Origin: Scopulibacillus darangshiensis
GTDB taxonomy: Bacteria; Bacillota; Bacilli; Bacillales; Sporolactobacillaceae
DNA: 64,000 bases
Assembly: GCF_004341035.1 (NCBI RefSeq)
Contig: NZ_SLXK01000001.1
Location: 62,001 to 126,000 of the forward strand
Reading direction: 5' to 3'
Every line of letters starts with the position of its first letter. The first letter of the stretch is position 1. Made by a program: the position numbers and the translations under genes. This document shows, piece after piece, positions 25,547 through 35,668 of this stretch. Below the pieces are notes generated by a model, which had not been told where the DNA came from, did no database searches, and saw nothing but the letters and a program-made list of their open reading frames with translations.

Positions 25547-25993
25547 ATGAACTACAATTTGAAAGTAAGATTAATACATGATGATGCCCACATGCCTTAT
25601 CAAGCGCATGAAGGTGATGCAGGATTAGATTTATATTCAATCGAAGAAACGACGATACAACCAGGGGATTCAGCTCTGATTAGTACAGGGATTCAGATTG
25701 AGCTGCCTAAAGGGACCGAAGCACAAGTGAGGCCGAGAAGCGGTTTGGCCTTAAAACATTCTGTAACGGTATTGAACAGCCCCGGTACAATTGACGAAGG
25801 CTATAGAGGAGAAATCAAAGTCATATTAATTAACCATGGCAAAAGTGAGTTTAAAATTGTGAAGCAGATGCGAATAGCACAAATGGTCGTTGCTCCCGTT
25901 GCGAACGTGACGATGACCCAAATTGAGGAGCTGACACCATCGGAAAGAGGCGAAGGCGGCTTTGGGTCGTCAGGGAAGAATAATCCTGTGTAA
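25547..25993 (+). CDS. dut: dUTP diphosphatase, trimeric type
   Basis: 148 residues. Hydrolyses dUTP to dUMP and PPi, keeping uracil out of DNA. All five motifs are present: [42 protein letters not shown] and the C-terminal [10 protein letters not shown] arm. The ATG at 25547 has TTGAGG six bases upstream; the ATG at 25514 has no site. A cellular dut at this place is not standard in B. subtilis, where the genes are prophage copies, but other Bacillales carry one. Confidence 0.93.
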   Translation: MNYNLKVRLIHDDAHMPYQAHEGDAGLDLYSIEETTIQPGDSALISTGIQIELPKGTEAQVRPRSGLALKHSVTVLNSPGTIDEGYRGEIKVILINHGKSEFKIVKQMRIAQMVVAPVANVTMTQIEELTPSERGEGGFGSSGKNNPV

Positions 25994-26034
25994 AATGCCA
26001 AACAATAAAGCGTGTCAAAAAGGAGTCAGGAAGT

Positions 26035-26063
26035 TTGTGACTAAATAGTTAATTCTGTATAAT
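26035..26063 (+). promoter_or_regulatory. Promoter of ysdC
   Basis: TTGTGA (26035-26040), 17 bp, TATAAT (26058-26063), 31 bp before the ysdC start. Confidence 0.6.
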
Positions 26064-26093
26064 AATGATGATACATATAAGGGAGGTACGGAC

Positions 26094-27179
26094 ATGGAAA
26101 AACTTGATGAAACTTTGCAAATGCTAAAGGATTTAACTGATGCCAAAGGTGTGTCTGGCAACGAACGTGAGCCTCGCGACGTCATGAAAAGATACATAGA
26201 ACCTTATGCCGATGAACTCACTTATGATAACCTTGGCAGTCTTGTTGCTGTGAAAAAGGGCAAAGCAGGCGGACCAAAGATTATGGTCGCAGGACATCTT
26301 GACGAAATCGGCTTCATGGTGACGCAAATTGATGAAAACGGTTTCTTGAGATTCCAAACTGTCGGCGGCTGGTGGGAGCAAGTCATGCTCGCCCAGCGTG
26401 TGATTGTCCAAACAAAGGATGGCGAGGTGCCGGGTGTCATCGGTTCCAAACCGCCCCATATTTTGGCACCGGAAGAACGCAAGAAACCTGTCAAAATTAA
26501 GGACATGTTCATTGATGTCGGTGCTGCAAGCAAAGAGGATGCCCTCTCATTTGGGATTCGCCCAGGCGATTCCGTCGCACCGGTCTGCGACTTCACGGTG
26601 ATGAAAAATCCTAAATATCTAATGGCCAAAGCTTGGGATAACCGGATAGGCTGCGCAATCGCCATCGATGTGTTGAAGCATTTAAAAAATGAAGACCATC
26701 CGAATGTTGTATATGGTGTTGGTACTGTACAAGAGGAAGTTGGGCTTCGCGGTGCAACGACGGCTACACATATGATTCAGCCTGATATCGGCATTGCCGT
26801 TGATACAGGCATCCCAGGGGACACACCGGGCATTTCTGATAAAGAGGCCCTTTCCAAGATCGGGGAAGGTCCGCAAATTATTATGTATGACGCATCCATC
26901 GTCACACATAAAGGGCTGCGTGACTTTGTGACAGGGATTGCCGATGAAAAAAGAATTCCTTATCAGCTGGATGCTCTTGCTGGCGGCGGAACAGATGCTG
27001 GTAAAATTCACTTAACGGCAAACGGTGTCCCGGCACTTTCGATCACTGTTGCGACACGCTACATCCATTCACACGCATCTATCATCCACCGGGATGACTA
27101 TGAAAATGCAGTGAAGCTGCTTGTTGAGGTCATCAAGCGCCTTGATAGCGATAAGGTGAAAGAAATTACATTTGATTAA
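26094..27179 (+). CDS. ysdC: M42 family metallopeptidase (YsdC)
   Basis: 361 residues, M42 glutamyl aminopeptidase/endoglucanase-like family. Metal-site motifs are [30 protein letters not shown] with the catalytic Glu, AVDTGIPGD, and the C-terminal [10 protein letters not shown]. Members form large tetrahedral dodecamers that trim peptides in the cytoplasm. The ATG at 26094 has GGGAGG. Own promoter and terminator, so monocistronic. Confidence 0.93.
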   Translation: MEKLDETLQMLKDLTDAKGVSGNEREPRDVMKRYIEPYADELTYDNLGSLVAVKKGKAGGPKIMVAGHLDEIGFMVTQIDENGFLRFQTVGGWWEQVMLAQRVIVQTKDGEVPGVIGSKPPHILAPEERKKPVKIKDMFIDVGAASKEDALSFGIRPGDSVAPVCDFTVMKNPKYLMAKAWDNRIGCAIAIDVLKHLKNEDHPNVVYGVGTVQEEVGLRGATTATHMIQPDIGIAVDTGIPGDTPGISDKEALSKIGEGPQIIMYDASIVTHKGLRDFVTGIADEKRIPYQLDALAGGGTDAGKIHLTANGVPALSITVATRYIHSHASIIHRDDYENAVKLLVEVIKRLDSDKVKEITFD

Positions 27180-27180
27180 A

Positions 27181-27206
27181 AAAAGGGGCTGCGGCCTCTT
27201 TTTTTT
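27181..27206 (+). terminator. Terminator after ysdC
   Basis: AAAAGGGGC/GCCTCTTTT (27181-27189/27194-27202, one G-T pair), then more Ts. Confidence 0.88.
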
Positions 27207-27246
27207 GTCTTGTTTAAAACTTATTTCAAAAATTTACAGGATAATA

Positions 27247-27275
27247 TTGAAACTAAATTTCATTGCACTTATAAT
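27247..27275 (+). promoter_or_regulatory. murQ promoter with operator-like dyad
   Basis: TTGAAA (27247-27252), 17 bp, TATAAT (27270-27275). The spacer holds the inverted repeat TGAAA-5nt-TTTCA (27248-27262), placed where a repressor would block RNA polymerase. The RpiR-family gene at 29753 is the obvious candidate; that link is inference. Confidence 0.6.
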
Positions 27276-27320
27276 AAGGTTATAGAAAGCGATATCATTT
27301 CTGCGAAAAAGGGTGATTTT

Positions 27321-28214
27321 ATGATAGACCGATTAACGACAGAAGCTAGGAATAATAGAACAATGCACTTGGATCAGATGCGTGTAGAGGAATTTTTACA
27401 GGTCATGAACGAAGAGGATGCATCAGTGGTAAGGGCAGTCAAAGAACAAATCCCCCAAATTGCTGAAGCGGTAAAAAAAACCATAGCCGCCTTTAAGGCT
27501 GGTGGCCGTCTCATTTACCTTGGAGCGGGAACAAGCGGCCGCATAGGGCTATTGGATGCTGTTGAATGCCCGCCCACGTTTGGCACAAACCCTGATGATG
27601 TTATTGGCTTAATTGCTGGAGGAGAAAATGCTTTTATCAAAGCCGTCGAGGGGGCGGAAGATAACAAGGCATTGGCTGTCAGTGATTTGCAACAAATCAC
27701 ATTAACAAAAAAAGATATTGTCGTGGGTATCGCCGCCAGCGGCCGGACACCTTATGCTATTTCTGGCCTGGAATATGCCAGGAGTATCGGAGCATCAACT
27801 GTTTCAGTCAGCTGCAATAAGCCTTCAGATTTATCGAAAGCCGCGGAGATCGCCATTGAAGCTGTGACCGGACCAGAAGTATTAACAGGTTCAACTCGGT
27901 TGAAGGCGGGTACAGCTCAAAAACTTATTTGCAACATGCTGTCCACAGCGTCAATGATTGGAATTGGCAAAGTTTACGGAAATCTGATGGTTGATTTACA
28001 ACTAACTAATGAAAAACTGATCGAACGGGCGAAACGAATTATTATGACAGCAACATCTTGTGATATCGAGACGGCAGAGCACTATTTGCAACTAGCGCAT
28101 AACAAACCAAAGATTGCGATTGTCATGCTTTTGGCAGGAATGTCTTACCAGGAGGCTGTCCACCGTCTAGAGAAAGGAAACGGGTTCGTTAGAAAAGCGG
28201 TTGAAAAACTTTAA
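27321..28214 (+). CDS. murQ: N-acetylmuramic acid 6-phosphate etherase
   Basis: 297 residues. Removes the lactyl ether from MurNAc-6-phosphate to give GlcNAc-6-phosphate in cell-wall recycling. A SIS domain with GRLIYLGAGTSGRIGLLDA, the catalytic AVECPPTFGT and ASGRTPYAISGLEYA, and a C-terminal UBA-like helix bundle (QEAVHRLEKGNGFVRKAVE). ATG 27321 has AAAGGGTGA; upstream in-frame codons from 27210 precede the promoter start and are not coding. First gene of the murQ-murP-rpiR operon. Confidence 0.95.
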   Translation: MIDRLTTEARNNRTMHLDQMRVEEFLQVMNEEDASVVRAVKEQIPQIAEAVKKTIAAFKAGGRLIYLGAGTSGRIGLLDAVECPPTFGTNPDDVIGLIAGGENAFIKAVEGAEDNKALAVSDLQQITLTKKDIVVGIAASGRTPYAISGLEYARSIGASTVSVSCNKPSDLSKAAEIAIEAVTGPEVLTGSTRLKAGTAQKLICNMLSTASMIGIGKVYGNLMVDLQLTNEKLIERAKRIIMTATSCDIETAEHYLQLAHNKPKIAIVMLLAGMSYQEAVHRLEKGNGFVRKAVEKL

Positions 28215-28232
28215 TGGAAAGGATGGCATGAC

Positions 28233-29693
28233 ATGGACAAGCATAGACAAATAGCCATTTCGATTTTGGACGGAATTGGCGGTCCAAACAATGTTAAAAG
28301 TTTTACAAACTGTATGACACGCCTTCGGATTGATCTGATTAACAGAGAAAAAATAAATGAAACTGAAGTGAAGGCTATTGAGGGAGTTCTGGGTGTTGTT
28401 GAAGATGAAACTTATCAAATTATCCTAGGTCCGGGCACAGTGAATAAAGTAGCGGAACAGTTCGGTAAAGAGCTGTCCTTGCATACAGGCATTGATGATG
28501 ACAGCAAGCAAAGCCTGCAAGAAACCGGTCAGGAAATAAGAACGGAACTCAAGAAAAAGAATAATACACCATTTAAGAACCTTTTAAGAAAGATCGGGAA
28601 CATCTTTATTCCGTTAATCCCCGCTCTTATCGGCGCAGGACTTATGAACGGGATTGCCGGACTGATGTCCAATTTTATCGAAAGGGGAGCTGATGCAGCC
28701 TGGCTTGTAACCTTGCAGCCGATTATCAGTATAATTGGGTCAAGCTTCTTCGCGTTTTTAACCATCTTTGCCGGTATTAACGCAGCCAAGGAATTTGGCG
28801 GGACACAAGCGCTTGGCGGTGCAGTAAGTGCGATCATTATCGCCCCTAACATTTCGGATATCTCGTACACTTATCCATTATTCGGGCATATTGAGCTTAG
28901 CCCAGGGCAAGGCGGGATCATCGGCGCTATTTTTGCTGCTATTTTAATTTCTTATTTAGAAAGATGGATCCGAAAGCGCATCCCTTCGTCCGTAGATATT
29001 ATCGTGACACCGACAATCGCCCTTTTGGTCATGGGATTGGCAACGATTTTTGTGTTAATGCCGGTTGCCAACATTATTTCACAGGGCATTGGAAAAGGGG
29101 CAACATGGCTTCTGCAATATGGCGGGCCATTCTCAGGCTTTGTTATGGCATCCCTCTTCTTGCCGCTTGTGATGTTCGGGCTCCATCAAGCCCTGATCCC
29201 GATCCATGCGGAGCTTATTAGCCAAGTCGGTTATACAGCATTATTACCTATTCTTGCCATGGCGGGAGCAGGACAAGTTGGTGCGGCTATTGCCATTTAC
29301 ATTAGGCTCAAACATAATAAACAGATACGCAACCTTATTAAAGGCGCATTGCCTGTAGGATTTCTTGGTATCGGTGAGCCGTTGATTTATGGCGTCTGTC
29401 TGCCGCTCGGCCGTCCCTTTATAACGGCTTGTCTCGGCGGCGGTTTTGGCGGAGCCGTGCTTGGATTTTTTGCGATGTCACGTCATTTTGTCGGATCGGT
29501 TGCCATTGGGCCTTCGGGGCTCGTATTGTTGCCGCTTGTGACAGGTCCGATGGGCATTCTCAAGACTATCCTTGTATATTTATTAGGTCTTATCACTTCT
29601 TATATTGCTGGATTCTTTTTGACTTACTTTTTTGGTTTTACAAAAGCCATGTTAATAGAGCATAATAAAGTAGATGAGAAAAAAACAGCTTAA
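28233..29693 (+). CDS. murP: PTS EIIBC transporter, MurNAc type
   Basis: 486 residues. An IIB domain (1-80) with the phosphorylated Cys in FTNCMTRLR, followed by an IIC membrane domain (~115-475) with about ten helices; GIGEPLIYGV is the substrate-site signature. It imports and phosphorylates N-acetylmuramic acid, as judged from sitting between murQ and an RpiR regulator; IIB/IIC sequence alone would fit other glucose-superfamily sugars. No EIIA domain, which must be supplied in trans. Starts 18 bp after murQ. Confidence 0.88.
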   Translation: MDKHRQIAISILDGIGGPNNVKSFTNCMTRLRIDLINREKINETEVKAIEGVLGVVEDETYQIILGPGTVNKVAEQFGKELSLHTGIDDDSKQSLQETGQEIRTELKKKNNTPFKNLLRKIGNIFIPLIPALIGAGLMNGIAGLMSNFIERGADAAWLVTLQPIISIIGSSFFAFLTIFAGINAAKEFGGTQALGGAVSAIIIAPNISDISYTYPLFGHIELSPGQGGIIGAIFAAILISYLERWIRKRIPSSVDIIVTPTIALLVMGLATIFVLMPVANIISQGIGKGATWLLQYGGPFSGFVMASLFLPLVMFGLHQALIPIHAELISQVGYTALLPILAMAGAGQVGAAIAIYIRLKHNKQIRNLIKGALPVGFLGIGEPLIYGVCLPLGRPFITACLGGGFGGAVLGFFAMSRHFVGSVAIGPSGLVLLPLVTGPMGILKTILVYLLGLITSYIAGFFLTYFFGFTKAMLIEHNKVDEKKTA

Positions 29694-29752
29694 GATGATG
29701 CGACTGTGCTTAATAGCCAGTCGTATTCTTATATAAAAAGGTGGAGTGTTTA

Positions 29753-30610
29753 ATGGCGATGGGCAGTATCACGTCACAAATTCAAGCAGCATTATCTGAA
29801 TTGCCTGTTTCAGAGAAAAAAGTCGGAGACTATCTTCTAAAGTTTCCGAGTGAAGTAACGAAAATGACCATTCATGAAGTCGCTGAAAAGGCGGGTACAA
29901 GCAGTGCGGCTGTTGTCCGCTTTTGCCGGTCATTGGGCTTGAACGGCTTTCCAGACTTGAAAATGCGGCTTTCTGTAGAATTGGCCGGGACATTGAAACC
30001 TGGCTATTTGGATATTGAATCGAATGAAGATGTTGAATCGATTATTAATAAAGTGATTTCCAACACTCTTCAAACATTGCAGGACACTGCGGGGCAATTA
30101 AATTCGGCTGCCATTAAAAATACCATCGAGGCTATAAGAGAAGCATCGGTTATTTATGTTTTTGGTGTTGGCGCTTCTTCTATTGTTGCCGAGGACGTTG
30201 CCCAAAAATGGACACGCCTGGGGAAACATATGGTCACTGAATCAGACTGTCATGACCTCGCGATGAATTTAGCGGCCGCTCCGCCAAAAGCGGTATTCTT
30301 TGGCATTTCCTACAGCGGTGCGACCCCCGAAGTTATAAATATGGTGAGAATGGCAAAGGAATACGGGATAACAACCATTGGTTTATCGCGGTATGGGAAT
30401 AATAAATTGTCCTCCATCGCAGATATTATGATTTTTACAGCGCGTGCGCCCGAAGCGGAACTTCGAAGCGCGGCGACAACATCGCGTTTTGCTCAACTTT
30501 TAGTTATTGATATCCTTTATTTTGCTTACGCCGCATCACAATATGATCATACAGTTGAACAGTTGTCAAAGACAAGGGAAGCAGTGGAAATGTGGAAGAA
30601 AAGATTTTAA
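29753..30610 (+). CDS. RpiR family transcriptional regulator (MurR-like)
   Basis: 285 residues: an HTH_6 domain (1-77; KMTIHEVAEKAGTSSAAVVRFCRSLGLNGFPDL) and a SIS sugar-phosphate-binding domain (~125-255; VYVFGVGASS, FFGISYSGATPEVI). It probably represses the murQP genes until MurNAc-6-phosphate binds. ATG 29753 has AGGTGGAG; a GTG at 29741 overlaps that site. It is the last gene of the operon; MurR would be the natural name. Confidence 0.88.
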   Translation: MAMGSITSQIQAALSELPVSEKKVGDYLLKFPSEVTKMTIHEVAEKAGTSSAAVVRFCRSLGLNGFPDLKMRLSVELAGTLKPGYLDIESNEDVESIINKVISNTLQTLQDTAGQLNSAAIKNTIEAIREASVIYVFGVGASSIVAEDVAQKWTRLGKHMVTESDCHDLAMNLAAAPPKAVFFGISYSGATPEVINMVRMAKEYGITTIGLSRYGNNKLSSIADIMIFTARAPEAELRSAATTSRFAQLLVIDILYFAYAASQYDHTVEQLSKTREAVEMWKKRF

Positions 30611-30783
30611 GAAGAAAAGAAAACTTGGCTTATCGGCAAGCTTTAATGGCGAAAGCCTTAGCTGCAAGGCTTCTGCTTGAATACTCGTCTATGCTGCCTT
30701 GCGACAAAGCTAAGGGCAGGAGCACTATTTTATACTTTATTCCGCTTTTTCGCTTTAGCGAACTTAAATATTCTTAAAGTATA
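30611..30783 (+). repeat. Intergenic region with degenerate repeat and shared 24-bp element
   Basis: The first ~60 bases (AAGAAAACTTGGCTTATCGG, GGCAAGC, GGCGAAAG) resemble the 14906 repeat family in a decayed form. Bases 30760-30783 are identical to the reverse complement of 55813-55836 (24 of 24). No gene is supported here. Confidence 0.6.
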
Positions 30784-30814
30784 AAAAAAACCCGCCTATC
30801 GGCGAGCTTTTTTT
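30784..30814. terminator. Bidirectional terminator at the sspI end
   Basis: A7-CCCGCC / GGCGAG-C-T7 around a TATC loop. A strong T-run on both strands serves sspI (minus) and the murQ operon (plus). Confidence 0.85.
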
Positions 30815-31016
30815 AAACCCCTTTTGCTAAGTTATCGACCATTAATTGCTTTTGCTGATCATCGGACTCTTGCCAGATGATTTCAAATAGAACGCCAAGG
30901 CCCGGAAGCATTTTTTCCTGGCCGTCTTTAATGGCGTCAACGATGGTGCCTTCTAGCTGATCCTTATCATTATCGGAAATATTATGTTTAACTGCTTTTC
31001 GAATATTGATATCCAT
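30813..31016 (-). CDS. sspI: Small acid-soluble spore protein SspI
   Basis: 67 residues, matching B. subtilis SspI (NIRKAV, then [17 protein letters not shown] is the family core). Found in the spore core; minor SASP. The ATG at 31016 has AAGGAGTG; the frame is open further upstream without support. A sigma-G-like promoter is possible upstream (AATACTA as -10, TACATA as -35), weakly. Divergent from ysgA as in B. subtilis. Confidence 0.93.
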   Translation of the reverse strand: MDINIRKAVKHNISDNDKDQLEGTIVDAIKDGQEKMLPGLGVLFEIIWQESDDQQKQLMVDNLAKGV

Positions 31017-31102
31017 GTCCAACACTCCTTTACTTTTTGTATTAGTATTGATTAAAATAAAAGAATTATGTAAGCTCTTGTTTGAAAAAAGGAGTCCTGA
31101 AA

Positions 31103-31867
31103 TTGAAACGAATCGAATCACCGCAAAATCAGCATTTTAAACATTGGAAAAAACTTCATAATCGGAAATGGCGGGAAAAAACCGGTGAATATCTTTTAGA
31201 AGGCCCGCACCTTATTCAGGAGGCTATGAAAAAGCCGGATATCGTTATTTCATTAATTTATGATGAAGGATTCCGGCAGCGTGAAAACTGGATGAAGAAT
31301 AATGCCGATGAATTTATCGTGGACACCAAGCTTTTTAAGGAGCTCGCGCAAACAGAAACACCCCAAGGCATTTTAGCTGTTTGCAGAGTAATGGACGAAC
31401 AGCTGATTGTCAAACAAGGCCGATTTCTTCTTATTGACAGCGTACAAGATCCTGGGAATTTGGGAACGATCATTAGAACAGCTGATGCTTGTGGGATGGA
31501 TGGTGTCTATTTGGGTGCAGGCTGTGTTGACCTTTATAATCAAAAAGTTTTAAGGTCTGCACAAGGTTCACATTTTCATCTTCCCATCATTAAATCAGAT
31601 CTAACTGAGGTCGTTAATGACCTAAAGCAGGCGGGGGCAACGGTGTACGGGTCTTCGCTTCAAGGCACAACTTTACAAAATGTGGCACATTCCTGCGAAA
31701 ATTTTGCCTTAATTATTGGCAATGAAGGCAACGGTGTTGATGAAGAGCTTCTCTCCCTCACAGATGTCAATGTGAAAATTCCAATATACGGATTAGCTGA
31801 ATCTATGAATGTCGCTGTCGCATCAGGCATTTTAATGTACTCGCTTCGCACAGCACCGCTTGCATGA
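31103..31867 (+). CDS. ysgA: SpoU-type RNA 2'-O-methyltransferase (YsgA)
   Basis: 254 residues: an N-terminal SpoU substrate-binding domain (about 1-95; [14 protein letters not shown]) and the SPOUT catalytic domain with motif 1 [17 protein letters not shown], motif 2 IIGNEGNGV and motif 3 [21 protein letters not shown], which form the knotted SAM site. The target nucleotide is unknown. TTG 31103 has AAAGGAG; codons from 31082 overlap that site. Confidence 0.92.
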   Translation: MKRIESPQNQHFKHWKKLHNRKWREKTGEYLLEGPHLIQEAMKKPDIVISLIYDEGFRQRENWMKNNADEFIVDTKLFKELAQTETPQGILAVCRVMDEQLIVKQGRFLLIDSVQDPGNLGTIIRTADACGMDGVYLGAGCVDLYNQKVLRSAQGSHFHLPIIKSDLTEVVNDLKQAGATVYGSSLQGTTLQNVAHSCENFALIIGNEGNGVDEELLSLTDVNVKIPIYGLAESMNVAVASGILMYSLRTAPLA

Positions 31868-31877
31868 AGAGGAAAAC

Positions 31878-32157
31878 TTGCATATACTAAAGAAAGCAAA
31901 TAATAATTTTATATGTTTAAAGCAATGAAAGAGAGTAGTACCTTTGCGCCTCACCATACAGGGAGAATATGCCGGAGACTGGAAGCATATTTATGGCTGA
32001 ACATTGGGAATTCGCTCTGGAGCTGTCATCTGAACACGATCCGTTAAAGATGGACCGGCGAGTCTGCCGTTATCTACAATAAAGTGAACAGCCGTGAAGC
32101 TGTTAACTAGGGTGGTACCGCGAAGCTTCGTCCCTTTTACAGGGAGGAGGCTTTTTT
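31878..32157 (+). promoter_or_regulatory. T-box leader of pheST
   Basis: A possible promoter TTGCAT (31878-31883), 17 bp, TAATAA (31901-31906). The Phe codon TTC at 32011-32013 sits in the specifier position (GGGAATTCGC), the T-box is AGGGTGGTACCGCG (32109-32122), and the terminator AAGCTTC.TCCCT/AGGGA.GAGGCTT ends with seven Ts (32123-32157). It matches a phenylalanine T-box feeding pheS. Confidence 0.93.
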
Positions 32158-32183
32158 TAATTTAGTTTAATAAGGAGGCAAAC

Positions 32184-33221
32184 ATGATGCAGGAAAAGCT
32201 GCAAGCACTAAAAAATGAAGCAAAGGACCTTATTCAAGGTGCTCGGGATCTCAAAACATTGCAAGATCTTCGTGTGAAATATCTTGGCAAAAAAGGCCCT
32301 ATTACCGAGGTTCTCAGGGGGATGGGGAAGCTGTCAAAAGAGGAACGCCCGGTGATCGGACAGCTTGCTAATGATGTCAGAGCAAGCATTCAAGAAGCAA
32401 TCGACGGGAAACAAGGGATTTTAGAAAATGAGGCTATTGAAGCAAGGCTTGCCTCTGAGACCATCGATGTGACCCTCCCTGGGAGAATATCATCTCCAGG
32501 CAATCATCACCCTCTGACGGCTGTCATTGAAGAAATTGAGGATTTCTTCATCGGACTTGGTTTTTCCATTGCCGAAGGTCCAGAGGTTGAAAAGGATTAT
32601 TACAATTTCGAGGCTTTGAATTTACCCAAGGACCACCCAGCAAGAGACATGCAGGATTCTTTCTACATTACCGAGGAGCTTCTGCTTAGAACTCATACAT
32701 CTCCTGTTCAGGCGAGAACGATGGAGAAGCATAAAGGCAAAGGACCAGTTAAAGTTATTTGTCCAGGCAAGGTTTACCGCAGAGATACAGACGATGCAAC
32801 TCACTCCCATCAGTTTATGCAAATTGAAGGGTTGTATGTTGATAAAAACGTTAGGCTTAGTGACCTAAAAGGGATCTTGACTGCATTCGCCAAAAAAATG
32901 TTTGGTGAAGAACGGCAAATCAGGCTGCGCCCAAGCTTTTTCCCATTCACGGAACCTTCCGTTGAGATGGATATCTCGTGCTTCCATTGTAATGGTGAAG
33001 GGTGTTCTGTATGTAAAAGAACAGGTTGGATTGAAATTCTTGGGTCCGGTATGGTCCATCCTAATGTATTGGAGATGTCTGGTTTTGATTCAAAGGAGTA
33101 TACGGGATTTGCTTTCGGTATGGGACCAGAAAGAATTGCGATGCTGAAATACGGCATTGATGATATTCGTCATTTCTATACAAATGATACAAGGTTTCTT
33201 AAGCAATTTAAGCGGGCATAA
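32184..33221 (+). CDS. pheS: Phenylalanyl-tRNA synthetase alpha subunit
   Basis: 345 residues. An N-terminal coiled-coil (1-85) and the class II catalytic domain with [36 protein letters not shown] (motif 2) and [20 protein letters not shown] (motif 3). A CxxC-type cluster ([12 protein letters not shown]) near residue 255 is typical of Bacillus PheS. Forms an alpha2-beta2 enzyme with PheT. Two adjacent ATGs (32184, 32187) both fit the AAGGAGG site. Confidence 0.97.
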   Translation: MMQEKLQALKNEAKDLIQGARDLKTLQDLRVKYLGKKGPITEVLRGMGKLSKEERPVIGQLANDVRASIQEAIDGKQGILENEAIEARLASETIDVTLPGRISSPGNHHPLTAVIEEIEDFFIGLGFSIAEGPEVEKDYYNFEALNLPKDHPARDMQDSFYITEELLLRTHTSPVQARTMEKHKGKGPVKVICPGKVYRRDTDDATHSHQFMQIEGLYVDKNVRLSDLKGILTAFAKKMFGEERQIRLRPSFFPFTEPSVEMDISCFHCNGEGCSVCKRTGWIEILGSGMVHPNVLEMSGFDSKEYTGFAFGMGPERIAMLKYGIDDIRHFYTNDTRFLKQFKRA

Positions 33222-33235
33222 GGGAGGATGAAAGG

Positions 33236-35662
33236 ATGTTAGTATCATATAACTGGTTAAAAGATTATGTTGATCTCAATGGCGTGTCACCCGAAGCGCT
33301 CGCAGATAAAATCACAAAAGCGGGGATCGAGGTTGAACATGTTCATGCAATGAGTGAAGGTGTGAAAAACATTGCAGTCGGACATGTTGTGTCGTGTGAG
33401 CAGCATCCGAATGCGGATAAATTAAACCTTTGTCAGGTTGACTTAGGAGATGAAACCGTTCAAATTGTTTGCGGAGCACCGAACGTTGCCAAAGGTCAGA
33501 AAGTTCCGGTCGCGAAAGTAGGTGCCAGACTTCCGGGCAATATTAAAATAAAACGATCAAAACTTCGCGGCGAGACATCGAACGGAATGATCTGTTCCCT
33601 TTCGGAATTAGGGGTAGACGCCAAATTGGTTCCTAAGGAGTTTGCTGACGGCATATATGTTTTTGAAGAGGATGCAGTTGTTGGGGAGAATGCGCTTTCG
33701 TATCTTAATCTGGATGATCATGTTCTCGAATTAGATATTTTGCCGAACAGCGCCCATTGTCTGAATATGATCGGGGTTGCATATGAAGTGGCCGCTATTC
33801 TTAATAAAGATGTTGATTTGCCAAGGGTATTGGTTAATGAGACGCCAATGCCTGCGGAATCAAAGATTAGGGTCAATATTGAAGCGAAAGATGCTGTGCC
33901 GTATTACGGGGCGCGGGTTATTGAAAATATTAATGTTAAGCCATCCCCGCAATGGCTGCAAAACCGCCTAATCGCGGCAGGCATCAGACCGATCAGCAAC
34001 ATTGTTGATATTACAAACTATGTGATGCTCGAGTATGGGCAGCCGCTCCATGCGTTCGATTATGAACGTTTCGGCTCAGACCGTGTTCTCGTCAGACATG
34101 CAAATGATGGCGAGATGATCACGACCTTGGATGATGAAGAAAGGACGCTGACAACAAGCGATGTCGTCATAACGAATGGAATAGACCCTGTCGCAGTCGC
34201 TGGTGTTATGGGCGGTGTCAATTCCGAGGTTTCATCGGAAACCCGTACTGTCTTACTTGAATCTGCCATCTTTGATGCACTTACCGTTAGAAAGACGGCT
34301 TCACGCTTGCAAATGAGGACAGATGCCAGCAGCCGTTATGAAAAGAAGGGAATTGACCGCAATCGAGTCGCAGAAGCAGCAGACCGTGCAGCAGAGCTGA
34401 TCCAAACGATAGCAGGGGGTGACGTCCTTAGCGGGATTGTTGAAGACGGTGTCAGGACAGTTTCTCCTCAAGTTATTAAGATGCCTTGGCAAAAAGTGAA
34501 TGATGTTCTTGGCACAGATCTTGCACCAGATACCATTTTATCCATTTTAAGCCGATTGAATTTCCAGGCTGAATTAAATGGTGACACCTTGCATGCCAGT
34601 ATTCCGATCCGTAGACCTGATGTGACGATTCCGGAAGATCTTGTCGAGGAGGTCGGCCGAATTTATGGATACGATCATGTACCAGCGACATTACCTGAAG
34701 GTCCTTCAACCCAAGGCACTTTAACCGCGTACCAAAGAAAGCGCCGCAGAGTGCACCGGTATTTTGAGGGGCAAGGCTTGCAACAAGCGATAACTTATTC
34801 ACTGACCACCGGGAAAAAGGCGTCAGAATTAAGAATTAATAATCAAGGTGCCAGTGGCTCTGTTCAATTAGCTATGCCAATGAGTGAGGAGCGCAGCACA
34901 TTAAGAATGAGCATCGTGCCTCAACTGATCGAGGTTGTGCAATATCATCTTAACCGGCAAATGGGCGATGTTAAGTTATATGAAATCGGCAAGATATTTA
35001 TTGCGAATGAAGAGAAAAATGATCTTCCAATCGAAAGGGAACATGTCGCAGGTATTTTTACTGGGTCAAGGGAAGAGCGGATATGGGAAGGCCAGCCGCT
35101 TTTGGTCGATTACTACACTGTAAAGGGCGTCCTTGAAGGTCTGTTCAATCAATTGGATGTTCTGTCTTCCATCAGCTTCAAACCTGCTAAGCGGGACGGC
35201 TTGCATCCTGGCCGCACAGCTGATATATACTTAAATAACAAGGTTATCGGTTATTTAGGTCAGCTGCATCCTAACGTTCAAAAGGCAAATGATTTACAAG
35301 ATACTTTTGTTTTCGAATGTGATCTTCAGTCGGTGCTTAATGTGGATATGGGTGCAATCACATATAAAGCCCTGCCGCGCTATCCTTCGATTACAAGGGA
35401 CATTGCTTTAGTCGTCAAAGAAGATGTCAAAGCAGGTGAGCTTTATGATGTGATCCGGACCGCGGGAGGATCGCTTTTGAATGATATTCAGCTTTTCGAT
35501 GTCTACCAAGGGGAGCATCTGGAAGAAGGTCAAAAATCACTTGCCTTCTCATTAAAGTACCTCGATCCTGAGCGGACGTTGACAGATAAGGAAATTAATC
35601 AAACGCATGAAGACATTTTAAATGCTTGCCAAGATAAGCTTGGAGCAGTATTAAGGGGATAA
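33236..35662 (+). CDS. pheT: Phenylalanyl-tRNA synthetase beta subunit
   Basis: 808 residues. A tRNA-binding OB domain (~40-150; SCEQHPNADKLNLCQVD), B3/B4 editing domain (~210-390), B5 DNA-binding-like domain (~400-475), catalytic-like core and the C-terminal FDX-ACB anticodon domain (~715-808; RYPSITRDIALVVKEDV). Starts 14 bp after pheS and shares its T-box control. It ends at a hairpin shared with convergent rnhC. Confidence 0.97.
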   Translation: MLVSYNWLKDYVDLNGVSPEALADKITKAGIEVEHVHAMSEGVKNIAVGHVVSCEQHPNADKLNLCQVDLGDETVQIVCGAPNVAKGQKVPVAKVGARLPGNIKIKRSKLRGETSNGMICSLSELGVDAKLVPKEFADGIYVFEEDAVVGENALSYLNLDDHVLELDILPNSAHCLNMIGVAYEVAAILNKDVDLPRVLVNETPMPAESKIRVNIEAKDAVPYYGARVIENINVKPSPQWLQNRLIAAGIRPISNIVDITNYVMLEYGQPLHAFDYERFGSDRVLVRHANDGEMITTLDDEERTLTTSDVVITNGIDPVAVAGVMGGVNSEVSSETRTVLLESAIFDALTVRKTASRLQMRTDASSRYEKKGIDRNRVAEAADRAAELIQTIAGGDVLSGIVEDGVRTVSPQVIKMPWQKVNDVLGTDLAPDTILSILSRLNFQAELNGDTLHASIPIRRPDVTIPEDLVEEVGRIYGYDHVPATLPEGPSTQGTLTAYQRKRRRVHRYFEGQGLQQAITYSLTTGKKASELRINNQGASGSVQLAMPMSEERSTLRMSIVPQLIEVVQYHLNRQMGDVKLYEIGKIFIANEEKNDLPIEREHVAGIFTGSREERIWEGQPLLVDYYTVKGVLEGLFNQLDVLSSISFKPAKRDGLHPGRTADIYLNNKVIGYLGQLHPNVQKANDLQDTFVFECDLQSVLNVDMGAITYKALPRYPSITRDIALVVKEDVKAGELYDVIRTAGGSLLNDIQLFDVYQGEHLEEGQKSLAFSLKYLDPERTLTDKEINQTHEDILNACQDKLGAVLRG

Positions 35663-35668
35663 AGCATT

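Noticed and set aside
30592-30777. 61-codon ORF after the RpiR gene
   Set aside because: Covers decayed repeat sequence and the terminator approach; no ribosome site or family.
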